This document shows, piece after piece, positions 8,408 through 17,348 of a stretch of 64,000 bases of DNA. Every line of letters starts with the position of its first letter. Positions within the stretch are counted from its first letter, which is position 1. The translations under genes and the position numbers were made by a program. The notes under the pieces are model-generated. The model had not been told where the DNA came from and ran no database searches. It saw only the letters and a list, made by a program, of their open reading frames with translations. Origin of the DNA: Paenibacillus swuensis (lineage in GTDB: Bacteria; Bacillota; Bacilli; Paenibacillales; DY6); assembly GCF_001644605.1 (NCBI RefSeq), contig NZ_CP011388.1, positions 2,341,001 through 2,405,000 of the forward strand. The letters are read 5' to 3'.

Positions 8408-9277
8408 ATGGCGGATGTCGGTATTATTGAATATGTGGATCGGTTTGAAGACACGCAGACCGGGATTGCAGACGAGAGCTTCATCGCCCGAAATATAATC
8501 TCCAATATGATTCAACATGCGCATCCCCATGCGGAACTAACATTTATTCTGGGGGGAAGCGGCATGTTTGTGGATCCGCAGGGTTCTTCCATGAACGTGA
8601 AATCAGGTTCCGTATTGTTTATTCCCGGTCTGCTGCGGCATGGATTCACAACCAGTACAGGATGGCGAGGCATAAGCGTGCATTATCATCCTGAACGGTT
8701 AGATGGTTATGGACGCTTGTTACATAAACAGTTGCTGCAATTTCAGAATCAACAGATTGTTACATATAAGATGAATGAACCCGCATTGTCCCACATTTGC
8801 AAGCTTATTGAATTACTAAACAGCGAAATAAATTTAACGGGCCCACACTTGGAGAAATCCAGGGCGTTGCTGTTGAACCTTATGCTTGTCCATATTCACA
8901 GCGTGGGTAAACCGGAGTCGGCTGCCAGGAAACCGGGTTCGAAAGGCGTGCAACTTGAAGTGGCAGAGGTAGTAGCCGAATTGGAACGCTCTTTCCAGGA
9001 TGGAATAAATATAGACAGCATCATATCCAACTATGGGCATTCCCCTAGCTTTTTTCGCAAAGTGTTCAAGGAATCGACGGGTGTTTCCCCCAAGAAGTAT
9101 GTCATGCGGCTAAGATTAGATCATGCCAAATCCTTAATTCGGGACACGTCGGTATCGATTACGCAAGCGGCTTATGATTCAGGCTTCTCTTCCTTGACGC
9201 AGTTTAATACAGCATTCTATAAAGACGTAGGGATGACGCCTAAAGCATGGAGAATTTTAAATCGTGTTAAGCCATAA
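8408..9277 (+). CDS. AraC family transcriptional regulator (cupin sensor)
   Basis: A 289-residue regulator with an N-terminal cupin-like sugar-sensing region (HAHPHAELTFILGG...GSVLFIPGLLRHGF) and a C-terminal double helix-turn-helix of AraC type from about residue 185 (SFFRKVFKESTGVSPKKYVMRLRLDHAKSLI, then AAYDSGFSSLTQFNTAFY). It is transcribed away from the GH43 gene and probably activates it on sensing a released sugar. The start ATG follows GGGAGG. Confidence 0.88.
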   Translation: MADVGIIEYVDRFEDTQTGIADESFIARNIISNMIQHAHPHAELTFILGGSGMFVDPQGSSMNVKSGSVLFIPGLLRHGFTTSTGWRGISVHYHPERLDGYGRLLHKQLLQFQNQQIVTYKMNEPALSHICKLIELLNSEINLTGPHLEKSRALLLNLMLVHIHSVGKPESAARKPGSKGVQLEVAEVVAELERSFQDGINIDSIISNYGHSPSFFRKVFKESTGVSPKKYVMRLRLDHAKSLIRDTSVSITQAAYDSGFSSLTQFNTAFYKDVGMTPKAWRILNRVKP

Positions 9278-9281
9278 GGCG

Positions 9282-9578
9282 CTACTTATATTTACGCATG
9301 ATCGTTTCAAGCAGATCACCCACGCTGGCCTCGCCGAACTCATCCATGAGTTCATCCATCCGGGAACGCCCTTGGAGTGAACCTTGCAAGAGAATCTCAA
9401 TTCGCTTATCTTTGCCGATCAGAATGGAGTCCACTTCAAGCGCATTGGTCAGAATACCGGCAACGACGGCAATTTGGGCAGGTGTCAGCTTGTAGGGTGA
9501 GGGCTTGTTGCATTTCTTGGTCGTCCCGACTTTCGGGCCTTTGCGGCCGTTCTTCCCGTATCCGTTTCCACCTGCCAC
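9282..9578 (-). CDS. Conserved hypothetical protein, 98 aa
   Basis: A 98-residue protein with a Gly/Lys-rich N-terminus (MAGGNGYGKNGRKGPK) and a helical C-terminal half (LTPAQIAVVAGILTNALEVDSILIGKD...). It starts at GTG. Its ribosome-binding site GGAAGGTGATC overlaps the stop of the small upstream gene, so the two are translationally coupled. I do not recognise the family. It converges on the AraC gene with only a few bases between them. Confidence 0.65.
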   Translation of the reverse strand: MAGGNGYGKNGRKGPKVGTTKKCNKPSPYKLTPAQIAVVAGILTNALEVDSILIGKDKRIEILLQGSLQGRSRMDELMDEFGEASVGDLLETIMRKYK

Positions 9579-9584
9579 GTCTGA

Positions 9585-9731
9585 TCACCTTCCGAATATG
9601 ATGGGTGTGCTTGTCGCATCCTCACCCAGCGTGTCATCCTCATCTTCACCGTCGCCGCTCAGAAAGGAGGCTACAACGACGGCCACGACGATGAGCAGCA
9701 CGATTTTTCGACCATAATCTGTATCCGCCAT
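9585..9731 (-). CDS. Small single-pass membrane protein, 48 aa
   Basis: A 48-residue ORF beginning MADTDYGRKIVLLIVVAVVV: one hydrophobic segment (residues ~9-22) and an acidic tail (GDGEDEDDTLGED). GAGGGAG lies 9 nt before the ATG and the stop is within a few bases of the next gene's GTG, so it heads a two-gene operon with the 98-residue protein. No function can be assigned. Confidence 0.65.
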   Translation of the reverse strand: MADTDYGRKIVLLIVVAVVVASFLSGDGEDEDDTLGEDATSTPIIFGR

Positions 9732-9887
9732 TCCTTAGCGCTCCCTCATTGAAAAATATCCGTAACTTATTATAAGTAGAGACGAGGGGCTTGGTGTCAA
9801 ACTTAGGTAAACGCACAAATTGCGGGATTGCACAGGCTGGGTTATGGGTAAAATAAGGTAACTCATCTAGAGAAAGGGGCTTGAAGA

Positions 9888-10784
9888 ATGTACAGTCGCG
9901 CGCTATTGATCTATAACGGTAATGCGGGTCAGGCCGAAACGCATCGGGTGCTGGGCGCCGCGGTCGCGATTCTGTCTCCCGCGATAGCGGAGTTGACGCT
10001 CATGCCGACCCAGTCTCAAGGCGATACGGAGCGGATCTGTAGAGAGCGGGGCGAGGATTACGAGCTTGTCATTGTGCTGGGCGGGGACGGTACTGTTCAT
10101 GAATGCGTTAACGGCCTGGCCCCTCTGGAAAAGCCGCCGATCGTAGGCATTCTGCCGGGTGGGACTTGTAACGACTTCGCGCGGTCCCTTCATGTGCCGC
10201 TTGACATTGAGCAGGCCGCGCAGGCGATCGTGAACGGATTGATGCGGCCTGTGGATATCGGACAAGCGGGGGAGCGGTTCTTCAGCAACTTCTACGGGAT
10301 AGGGCTGATTACGGATACGTCGGAGAATATCAATTCCGGGTTGAAGGGGATGTTTGGAAAGCTGAGCTATTTTGTCAGTACCTTGCAGACGTTGAAGGCC
10401 GCCAAGTCGTTCGCCTATCGATTGGATATGGGGGATCGGGTGGTGGATGGAGAAGCTGTGATGGTTCTGGTGTCCAACGGACGCTCCATCGGTACGAGTG
10501 CTCTGCCCACGCCTTTGGATGCCTTGCGGGACGGTCTGCTGGACGTGTTTATCATTCGTGAAGCGGGGATTCCGCTGTTGATCGAAGTGTTAAGCCAGAA
10601 GACCTCCCAGAACTGGGATCCGGAGAAAAGCCAAATTGACTATTTCCAGGCGCCGGTCATTGAACTGACCACCAATGAGCCAATGCGGGCAGACACCGAC
10701 GGGGAGATTTACACGGAGACGCCGGTCCGGTTGTCAGTAGTGCGGGAGAAGCTGAGGTTTATTACAGGTTTGGCGCAGGGTTGA
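9888..10784 (+). CDS. Diacylglycerol kinase-family lipid kinase (DagK/YegS-like)
   Basis: A 298-residue protein with the DAGK catalytic motif VIVLGGDGTVHECVNG (residues ~63-78) and the substrate loop GILPGGTCNDFAR. The C-terminal half is the beta-sandwich found in the YegS/DgkB/BmrU group. The family phosphorylates diacylglycerol or related lipids with ATP at the membrane; essential phospholipid recycling (DgkB) is one possibility and a BmrU-like accessory kinase another. The ATG follows AGAAAGGGG. A perfect hairpin follows at 10834. Confidence 0.88.
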   Translation: MYSRALLIYNGNAGQAETHRVLGAAVAILSPAIAELTLMPTQSQGDTERICRERGEDYELVIVLGGDGTVHECVNGLAPLEKPPIVGILPGGTCNDFARSLHVPLDIEQAAQAIVNGLMRPVDIGQAGERFFSNFYGIGLITDTSENINSGLKGMFGKLSYFVSTLQTLKAAKSFAYRLDMGDRVVDGEAVMVLVSNGRSIGTSALPTPLDALRDGLLDVFIIREAGIPLLIEVLSQKTSQNWDPEKSQIDYFQAPVIELTTNEPMRADTDGEIYTETPVRLSVVREKLRFITGLAQG

Positions 10785-10833
10785 GATAGGTACGACATCG
10801 GATTCCAGTGTACATGTTAGTGAATGACGTATA

Positions 10834-10861
10834 GAACCCCGACCAGATCTGGTCGGGGTTC
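10834..10861. terminator. Perfect inverted repeat, probable terminator
   Basis: Arms GAACCCCGACC and GGTCGGGGTTC flank AGATCT between the converging lipid kinase and CBM-glycosidase genes. The T-tract is weak, so termination is likely but not certain. Confidence 0.6.
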
Positions 10862-10896
10862 TGCATGTGACTAGGCGTGGTAAAAGGGTTCGGCTT

Positions 10897-13380
10897 CTAC
10901 CACCATTTCGGATTATTAACGATCCAGCTTAATAGTTTGTCATACTTCGGCGATTGTGCTCTTGTATGGGTCTCCGACTCTTTAACGGCCCAGGAGCCGT
11001 ATTTGGAATAAGGGCCGACGGTGCTGAAGTTGGTAAAGTATCTGCCGCCAATCGCTTTCCACCGGTCCAAATAATAAGTGTACAAGTCGCCCATACGCGC
11101 ATCGCGGTTCGCGGAGGTGAATAAGCTGGTTATTGCGGTATTCTCGCCGCTGCCGTCATCGTTCACCTCGGTCAGATGCTGCCCGCCCTCATAGGTGATA
11201 TAGACAACGCCTGGATAGTTGTCGATGGTCGCTTTAACCTCCTGCGCCTTGGCGATGGAGCGGTCGATGTAGGTCAGTTCCGTGTCGCCTGCGAGCTTCG
11301 TACCATAACGCAACTCCTGGAACAAGTCGTTCAGTGTCCAGTTCTGCACTGTGGATTCGTACTTGGCGAGTCCAAGATCACCGCCAAAGTATGGCGCTGT
11401 CGCCATCATCTCGGCGTTAGCTCCGCCCTCGTTGTAGTTGTTGTAATAATCAAGCACCTTGTTGACCCACCATGCTTCGGTTTGCCAAGCAATGACATTC
11501 TGCACTCGCGCGGCGCCGAGCTTGCTCTCGAACCGGTCATGAATCTGCTCGGAACGCCATGCGTACCAGACCGGCGCATCCTCCCAGTTGTTGCCTGTGT
11601 TCGAGAGGCTCAGGCGGCGTGCTTCGGCGGCGGCATATTGCTGCTGCCAGACGAATGGACCGGCCATATTCCACACCTCGTTGCCCAGTTCAACATACAC
11701 CTGCAATCCCGAATTCAGATGCGTTGCGGCATACTGAGCCAGCTCGTCGACGAGCGCATCGGAGGCCTTGACCGGGATGGTGATCCACATATCGGCGTTG
11801 GTCTGATTGCAGAGCGCGACCATCTTGTCGATACTGACGGGGTGGTTGATCAACGCGCCCGGATCGGGATAGTCGGCAGGGCCCGCGACGGATTGATTGG
11901 AGTTCGTTGTCATCCAGTCCATGAACCGGAAGTACTTGAATGATTTCCAGTCGTCAATAAAGCTCTGGGCGAACAAGTTTGTGTTATTCTCGTCCGCCGC
12001 CTTCGTAACCCGAATGTTGCTGATTGGGTTCGAGGAGGAGTTGTTCTGCACGCGCAGGAACAGGAAGCGGATATTCGACGCGTTGAAGGCGATCCGGTTC
12101 GCGGCGCTGCTCGTGACGCTAATGCTGCCTGAGCCGTTCGAATCGAGTGACACGGTCGCCGATCCGTCCCACTTGACGACATAGCTGCCGCTGATCGCCT
12201 GCTTCAAATCCCAGAAGACGGCCAGGTATCCGTTCGTACCCGCAGGCAAATATTTGGTCCCTGTCAGCTGATTCGCACTCAGCTCTTGGCCCCAGGAAGG
12301 GTAATTCGTGAACCAGCCAAGCGAGTTGAAGGCCATATTGACGAACGGAAAGTGGTTGTCGTATGAATTGATTTCCGACAGATTCGTACCGACGGCTGAA
12401 GTTGCATTCGAACCGCCGGAGCCGCCTCCGCCGGGGTCGCCTCCGGAGCCGCTGGCCGGAGCAAGTTTCAGGTCATCGAAATGGCCTGTCACACCGGTCG
12501 AATCCTGCAGCACGATGAAAATTGAAGTGCGGGCGCCTGTATTGAACTGAACCGTTCGTTGCGTCCAGCCGGCCGCGGACAGTGTAGCGTCTGCTTGGAT
12601 ATCCTTCCACCCGCCGTCATCATAACAAATGGCAACACGAAGTCCCGAACCGCCTTTATAATAGTACGTAAGGGTATAGTTGGTATTGGCATTGACGGCA
12701 ATCGCGTTCGACTGCAGAGAACCCCAGCTGCCGGTACCGGCCATGCGGAGTGACTTGGAGCCGGAGCGATACTCGGATGAGCTTACGCTGATGACGCTGG
12801 GGGTGCCGAAGCTGGCCCAGTTCTGCAGGTTCATCTCGAAGCCGGGATTGGCAAGCAGGTTCGGAGCAGCCGCGCCATCCACATCGAGATTCAGATCATC
12901 GAAGTAACCGGTCACATTACCCGAATCCTGCAGAATAACGAAAATCGAACTGTGACTTCCAGAGTTGAACTGAATTGTCCGTTGTGTCCAGTTCGAGGCC
13001 GCCGTAACATTATCCGCCTGGATTTCCTGCCAGCTGCCGTTGTCATAGCAGACGACGGCTCGCAGCCCGGCGCCGCCTTTGTAGTAGTAGGTGAAGGCAT
13101 AATTCGTGTTCGGTGTAACCGCAATGGAGGCAGATTGCAGAGCGCCCCACGAGGCGGAGCCCTGAATCCGGGCCGACTTGGACCCTGAACGGAATTCTGA
13201 CGTACCCACGGTAATGTTGCTAGAATTCGTATTGTTCCAATTTGTGAATCCGCTTTCAAATCCGTTGTTCGTAATGAGGTTGGCGGCTGTTGCCGTCCGG
13301 GGCGGGCTAAGTTGCACGGATGCCAGCATAAGCAATAACGCCATCAACAGCATTCCCGCTCGCTTCAAACCTTGTTTCAT
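10897..13380 (-). CDS. Secreted protein with two carbohydrate-binding domains and a clan-A-like glycosidase domain
   Basis: An 827-residue secreted protein. After the signal peptide (MKQGLKRAGMLLMALLL...ATAA) come two homologous CBM4_9-like domains (about residues 35-175 and 180-315), each starting with NGFE or NPGFE and ending YFDDL or HFDDL. A short Gly/Ser linker precedes a ~500-residue domain beginning VGTNLSEINSYD and carrying YVELGNEVWN, which resembles the acid/base strand of TIM-barrel (clan GH-A) glycosidases. The substrate is probably a plant or microbial polysaccharide. The start is ATG 13380 because AAGGAGG lies 8 nt before it; eight extra N-terminal codons were rejected. It is divergent from an AraC regulator with an unusual extra domain. 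Confidence 0.8.
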   Translation of the reverse strand: MKQGLKRAGMLLMALLLMLASVQLSPPRTATAANLITNNGFESGFTNWNNTNSSNITVGTSEFRSGSKSARIQGSASWGALQSASIAVTPNTNYAFTYYYKGGAGLRAVVCYDNGSWQEIQADNVTAASNWTQRTIQFNSGSHSSIFVILQDSGNVTGYFDDLNLDVDGAAAPNLLANPGFEMNLQNWASFGTPSVISVSSSEYRSGSKSLRMAGTGSWGSLQSNAIAVNANTNYTLTYYYKGGSGLRVAICYDDGGWKDIQADATLSAAGWTQRTVQFNTGARTSIFIVLQDSTGVTGHFDDLKLAPASGSGGDPGGGGSGGSNATSAVGTNLSEINSYDNHFPFVNMAFNSLGWFTNYPSWGQELSANQLTGTKYLPAGTNGYLAVFWDLKQAISGSYVVKWDGSATVSLDSNGSGSISVTSSAANRIAFNASNIRFLFLRVQNNSSSNPISNIRVTKAADENNTNLFAQSFIDDWKSFKYFRFMDWMTTNSNQSVAGPADYPDPGALINHPVSIDKMVALCNQTNADMWITIPVKASDALVDELAQYAATHLNSGLQVYVELGNEVWNMAGPFVWQQQYAAAEARRLSLSNTGNNWEDAPVWYAWRSEQIHDRFESKLGAARVQNVIAWQTEAWWVNKVLDYYNNYNEGGANAEMMATAPYFGGDLGLAKYESTVQNWTLNDLFQELRYGTKLAGDTELTYIDRSIAKAQEVKATIDNYPGVVYITYEGGQHLTEVNDDGSGENTAITSLFTSANRDARMGDLYTYYLDRWKAIGGRYFTNFSTVGPYSKYGSWAVKESETHTRAQSPKYDKLLSWIVNNPKWW

Positions 13381-13678
13381 TAATGGTTCCTCCTTAGGAT
13401 ACAAAAATTTTGTTGTCGCGTTAGTGCGAGGTTGTTATGTTACCTCCTCTCCTAATCTCGGGAACGGCTGAACAACCAGGCAAGGGATTCAGACGTATCG
13501 CCCAATGAATGGAGTTTATCATGGAAGACGGAGAATTTCTTGACGAATATTGATGGACTGGATCGGAAAACAAGGAATGCGCAACGCTGTAATCCCAGAT
13601 CCGGCAAGGATAAGTGAGAGTCGGTTAACACGATATTGCGCTTGAGTGCAAGTTACAATACTCGGAGGTGATACGGAA

Positions 13679-15151
13679 ATGATTGTGAACCAATATATGC
13701 TGGAGAATAGCACCGAGATGAGGTTCAATTACGAGAATGCTTCGTTCCCGGTTTACATCGCGCCGATTGATACCGCTTGGAACGTGAAGCATGTGCTCCA
13801 TTGGCATACGAATATTGAATTGGTGTACCAAGTCCGCGGGTACAACGTCATTTATACTGCGAGCGGCACGCTAAGGCTCTATGAAGGGCAGGTGGCCGTT
13901 CTGCATCCCGGGGAGCTCCACTGCCATTCCGTGGAGGATGCGAACGGGTATTTCTATGTGATCTCCCTGGACCTGCGGATCCTAATTACTGGGGAAGTGG
14001 AAGCGCCGCACAATCGGTTTATTCAATCGTTGCTCGAGCACCGGCTGAGGCTACATACGTTGTTGACCGGGGAGGAGCGGTGGGAGCAGGAGGTGATGGC
14101 GGAGCTGCGATCAATGATCGAGCTGTATACCGCTCGGCCCAAGGAATGGGAATTCCTCCTTGCATCGGGGATGTACAGGGCGCTGTCACTCTTCCTCAAC
14201 AACGGCAAGACGAAGCCGTCGAAGGGAAGGCCGATTCACAAGAGTGAGGTCAAGATGCGTCAGCTCCGTCAAGCAATCGGTTATATCCACGACCATTATG
14301 ATCGCGAACTGTCCATTCAGGATATAGCGGAGTTCATTTCGATGAATCCGTTTCAGCTAATCCGTCTGTTCCGTTCGTGCACGGGCAAGACACCCATTGA
14401 ATATTTGCACAGCTGTCGCGTGCGCGAGGCGGTGAGGCTGCTTCAGACGACCGATAAGAAAATCATGCAAGTGGCGATGGATACGGGATTTGGAAATTTG
14501 AGTTATTTTAACGCGGTGTTCCGCAAATATACCCAATGTACGCCTACGGTCATGCGCAACTCCTACCGCACGCTCGAACCAAGAACATTACCGCAAGGCT
14601 GGGTGAGCGCGGATATCGGAAGCGGCGGCGCAGAAGGCTCGGCTTCCAGCATGAATCAAGCTTATTACGTGAATGGCGGAGGATTCGATATAGGGGGGGA
14701 GCGGGATGCGTTTCATTATTGCTATACAAAGTGGACGGGCGATTTCACGGTGAGCTGCCGGATCGTCTGTATAGTGCGTACCCATATCTGGGCCAAAGCC
14801 GGAATCATGATCCGTGACAGTCTTCGGGACGACGGGAAGTTCATCCATATGTACGCGACGCCGCATTCGACCTTAGGACTAGCTTGGCGGCCCCGCGCAG
14901 GCGCGGACTGCGAGAAACTGCGCACGTACCACCATGTGAACTGCCTGGATACGCCCGTCTTTGTCAAGCTGGAACGGCGCGGCGGCCGGTTTACCGCAGC
15001 CTATTCTATGGACGGCGTGAACTGGCTTCCCTTCCCGCATGCCTCAGCCGAATTGAAGCTGCCTGATCACGTTTACATCGGCTTTGCCGTCTCTTCTCAT
15101 GACCGTCAGCGGGTGTGCAGCGCGAAGTTCGATCAGATGAGGATGTATTAA
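13679..15151 (+). CDS. AraC family regulator fused to a C-terminal DUF1349/LamG-like beta-sandwich
   Basis: A 490-residue protein. Residues ~1-190 are a cupin-like sensor (HWHTNIELVYQVRG...VAVLHPGELHCHS). Residues ~205-305 are the AraC DNA-binding pair (LSIQDIAEFISMNPFQLIRLFRSCTGKTPIEYLH; QVAMDTGFGNLSYFNAVFRK). The last ~180 residues form a further domain with the pattern of DUF1349 and related concanavalin-like folds (QAYYVNGGGFDIGG, WTGDFTVSCRI, AKAGIMIRDS, HVYIGFAVSSHD). Such domains normally sit in secreted glycosidases, but there is no signal peptide here. GGAGGTGA lies 6 nt before ATG 13679. It is divergent from the CBM-glycosidase, which it probably controls; the extra domain may bind sugar. 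Confidence is high for AraC and moderate for the domain name. Confidence 0.85.
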   Translation: MIVNQYMLENSTEMRFNYENASFPVYIAPIDTAWNVKHVLHWHTNIELVYQVRGYNVIYTASGTLRLYEGQVAVLHPGELHCHSVEDANGYFYVISLDLRILITGEVEAPHNRFIQSLLEHRLRLHTLLTGEERWEQEVMAELRSMIELYTARPKEWEFLLASGMYRALSLFLNNGKTKPSKGRPIHKSEVKMRQLRQAIGYIHDHYDRELSIQDIAEFISMNPFQLIRLFRSCTGKTPIEYLHSCRVREAVRLLQTTDKKIMQVAMDTGFGNLSYFNAVFRKYTQCTPTVMRNSYRTLEPRTLPQGWVSADIGSGGAEGSASSMNQAYYVNGGGFDIGGERDAFHYCYTKWTGDFTVSCRIVCIVRTHIWAKAGIMIRDSLRDDGKFIHMYATPHSTLGLAWRPRAGADCEKLRTYHHVNCLDTPVFVKLERRGGRFTAAYSMDGVNWLPFPHASAELKLPDHVYIGFAVSSHDRQRVCSAKFDQMRMY

Positions 15152-15231
15152 CATGCATTTATCCTCCTTTATGTAACAAATCACGGAAAATTACGTCCTA
15201 TATTTAACAGACGTAGGGGGTGTTGCGGATC

Positions 15232-15756
15232 ATGCCGGATCGGAGACAGGCGCGGTTGTTTATTTTCCCAATAATGGTGTCCATTCTCCTTCTGCTCGTG
15301 GTCGGGTGTGGCACTAAAGAAGAGCCAGCTATGCCTGAAACCATGCCTGCGGATTTCGAATTTTCCGTTCGCTATGGCATTACAAGTAAGAATGCGATTA
15401 ATACATTTGAAGACAAGGTGACCAAGGATTTAGTATCGGACGGGACCATTACAGTGGATCTCGCTTTCAGTGAGACCGAAATGCGGAGTATTTATGACCG
15501 GATGCGAGAATTAAACGTACTTAGAGATTTGAAGTTAGAATCGCGAATAAAAAACTGTTTCCAGACGCCCTTCACGGAGGATTACTGGAAAATACAGATG
15601 AACGGCGAAACAAGAATATTCCATTGGTCCGAGGAGAATTGTTCTTTGACAAAGGATGCCGCGAAACTTAAAGAGCTACGGGAGTTTGTCCACATGATCG
15701 TGAGCGCCCAAAAAGTGTATACTGATTTACCGAAAGCCAAAGGCGGATATCATTGA
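15232..15756 (+). CDS. Predicted lipoprotein, unknown function
   Basis: A 174-residue protein with a type II signal peptide ending LLLVVGC, so it should be lipid-anchored outside the membrane. Two Cys residues in the mature part (KNCFQTPF and EENCSLTK) could form a disulfide. I do not recognise the family. GTG and TTG codons just upstream are in frame, but ATG 15232 gives the better distance from AGGGGG. It is followed within 26 nt by the DUF2500 gene. Confidence 0.7.
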   Translation: MPDRRQARLFIFPIMVSILLLLVVGCGTKEEPAMPETMPADFEFSVRYGITSKNAINTFEDKVTKDLVSDGTITVDLAFSETEMRSIYDRMRELNVLRDLKLESRIKNCFQTPFTEDYWKIQMNGETRIFHWSEENCSLTKDAAKLKELREFVHMIVSAQKVYTDLPKAKGGYH

Positions 15757-15781
15757 ACATAAGAGACAAAGGAGTGACACC

Positions 15782-16174
15782 ATGAGCGATTTTAATATGG
15801 ATCCGGGTTTTTTTGGAGCGATGGGGGAATTGCCTTTATTTTTTAAACTATTTATGGGCACCGTGTTTATTTTGGTTGTCGGAGGGTTTCTCCATGTGAT
15901 TGTTCGGGGACTGTGGGTGTGGTCTAAGAACAATGCCTCGGATCTTGTGACAACAGTCGCTACGGTTAGAGACAAAAGAATTCACGTCTGGGGAGGCTCC
16001 GGCGAATCCAGCGCCAACACGGAACATTATGTGACATTCGAGATGGATGATCAGTCGCGCATTGAGTTGCCGGTAAGAGAGGATAAGTATGGCTTAATTG
16101 TGGTTGGGGACCGCGGCGAACTGACGCATCAAGGCACACGATTCAAAGAATTCCACAGAAGTATACAATCCTAA
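15782..16174 (+). CDS. DUF2500 family membrane protein
   Basis: A 130-residue protein with one N-terminal transmembrane helix (residues ~20-45) and a soluble beta-rich domain. The pattern (TTVATVRDKR, then TEHYVTFEMDD and LIVVGDRGELTHQGTRF) matches DUF2500, a family of unknown role also found in enterobacteria. AAAGGAGTGACACC precedes the ATG. It probably shares a transcript with the upstream lipoprotein and ends at a terminator. Confidence 0.75.
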   Translation: MSDFNMDPGFFGAMGELPLFFKLFMGTVFILVVGGFLHVIVRGLWVWSKNNASDLVTTVATVRDKRIHVWGGSGESSANTEHYVTFEMDDQSRIELPVREDKYGLIVVGDRGELTHQGTRFKEFHRSIQS

Positions 16175-16204
16175 AGGTGCTCGCCGCGGCGGGCGCTTTT
16201 TCTT
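16171..16204 (+). terminator. Rho-independent terminator
   Basis: A GC-rich hairpin (GCTCGCC with GGCGGGC) directly after the DUF2500 stop codon is followed by TTTTTCTTTT. Confidence 0.7.
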
Positions 16205-16290
16205 TTGGGCCAAAAAAGGATTTAGGATTCCCAAAAAAGAAAGTAGTGATATAAACCTAGACTAATCAGAACATGAGAAGAGGCATAAGC

Positions 16291-17331
16291 ATGAGTGAGC
16301 AGTGCAGCAATTGTATTGTGACCGAGCAAGGTTATACGGTGTTGTTCCAGGAAGAGATGTCATTCGAAGCTTTGGACTTATATTTAAAGAAACAGCCCGC
16401 TACCCATTGGCGCAAAATCGATTCCAGTCTCCATTGGATGAAAGAGCCGCTGTTCCACGAAATATTGGATTACGCGACGGCTCATCTGGATACAGACCGG
16501 ATCAAGGCAGTACCGGCAGATCGGGAGGATCCGTTACGGTCCCTCGAGCATCTTCGGCCGATTGCCGAGTTTCAGGCGCAACGCGAAGCGCATTGGATCG
16601 ATGAGGTCATTCGGCAAACCGCGATTCGCACTTACTATCAACCCATTGTGGCACTGGAGGGAGAGGCGGTCCGCACGGTAGGGTACGAGTTGCTCTCGAG
16701 AGGGGTGGATGCGGATGGAGGTTTGATTCCCCCGAATCGGTTATTCGAAGCGGCGCGTGTCCGGAACCGATTGTTTGCGCTGGATCGGGTATGCCGTCTG
16801 GAAGCGGTGAAGAATGCGGCGGGCTTGGACGGGCAGATGATCTTCATTAATTTTCTTCCGACAACGATTTATAACCCGGAACACTGCTTACAATCCACAT
16901 TCGCCATGGTGCAAAAATACGGCATCGACCCCTCCTCCATCATCTTCGAAGTCGTGGAGAGCGAAGAGATTCGCAACATGGACCATCTGCGCCGGATTCT
17001 GCAATATTACAAGGACCACGGCTTTCGCTTCGCGCTCGATGATGTCGGCACGGGCTACAACAGTCTGGAAGTGTTGGCAGAATTGAAGCCGGACGTGGTG
17101 AAGCTTGCGATCGAATATACCCGCGGTGTCAGCAGAGATGCCGAGAAGCGCCGCATCGCGGAGGCGGTGGTGCGCATGACCCACACGATGGGCTCGCAAG
17201 CGCTGGCCGAAGGTGTGGAGGACGCGGAGGACTTGGCTTGTCTGCGGGAGATGGGGTATGATTTGTTTCAGGGGTATTATTTCGGGAAGCCTGGTCCGGT
17301 GCCGGTGTTGGCTGAGGTTCAAATTAAATAA
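16291..17331 (+). CDS. EAL-domain protein, probable cyclic-di-GMP phosphodiesterase
   Basis: A 346-residue cytoplasmic protein. About 100 N-terminal residues of unrecognised type precede an EAL domain. The signature is YELLSR rather than EAL. Other catalytic positions are kept: an Asn in FINFLP, Glu in FEVVESEE, the double Asp in FALDDVGTGYNSL, Lys in VVKL and Glu in LAEGVED. Activity towards c-di-GMP is therefore plausible. The KID-type motif reads VKLA, lacking the usual Asp, so it may be weak or a receptor. ATG 16291 is preferred over the ATG six codons upstream because AGAGG lies 7 nt before it. Confidence 0.85.
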   Translation: MSEQCSNCIVTEQGYTVLFQEEMSFEALDLYLKKQPATHWRKIDSSLHWMKEPLFHEILDYATAHLDTDRIKAVPADREDPLRSLEHLRPIAEFQAQREAHWIDEVIRQTAIRTYYQPIVALEGEAVRTVGYELLSRGVDADGGLIPPNRLFEAARVRNRLFALDRVCRLEAVKNAAGLDGQMIFINFLPTTIYNPEHCLQSTFAMVQKYGIDPSSIIFEVVESEEIRNMDHLRRILQYYKDHGFRFALDDVGTGYNSLEVLAELKPDVVKLAIEYTRGVSRDAEKRRIAEAVVRMTHTMGSQALAEGVEDAEDLACLREMGYDLFQGYYFGKPGPVPVLAEVQIK

Positions 17332-17348
17332 GTGATGGGGTGTAAAAC

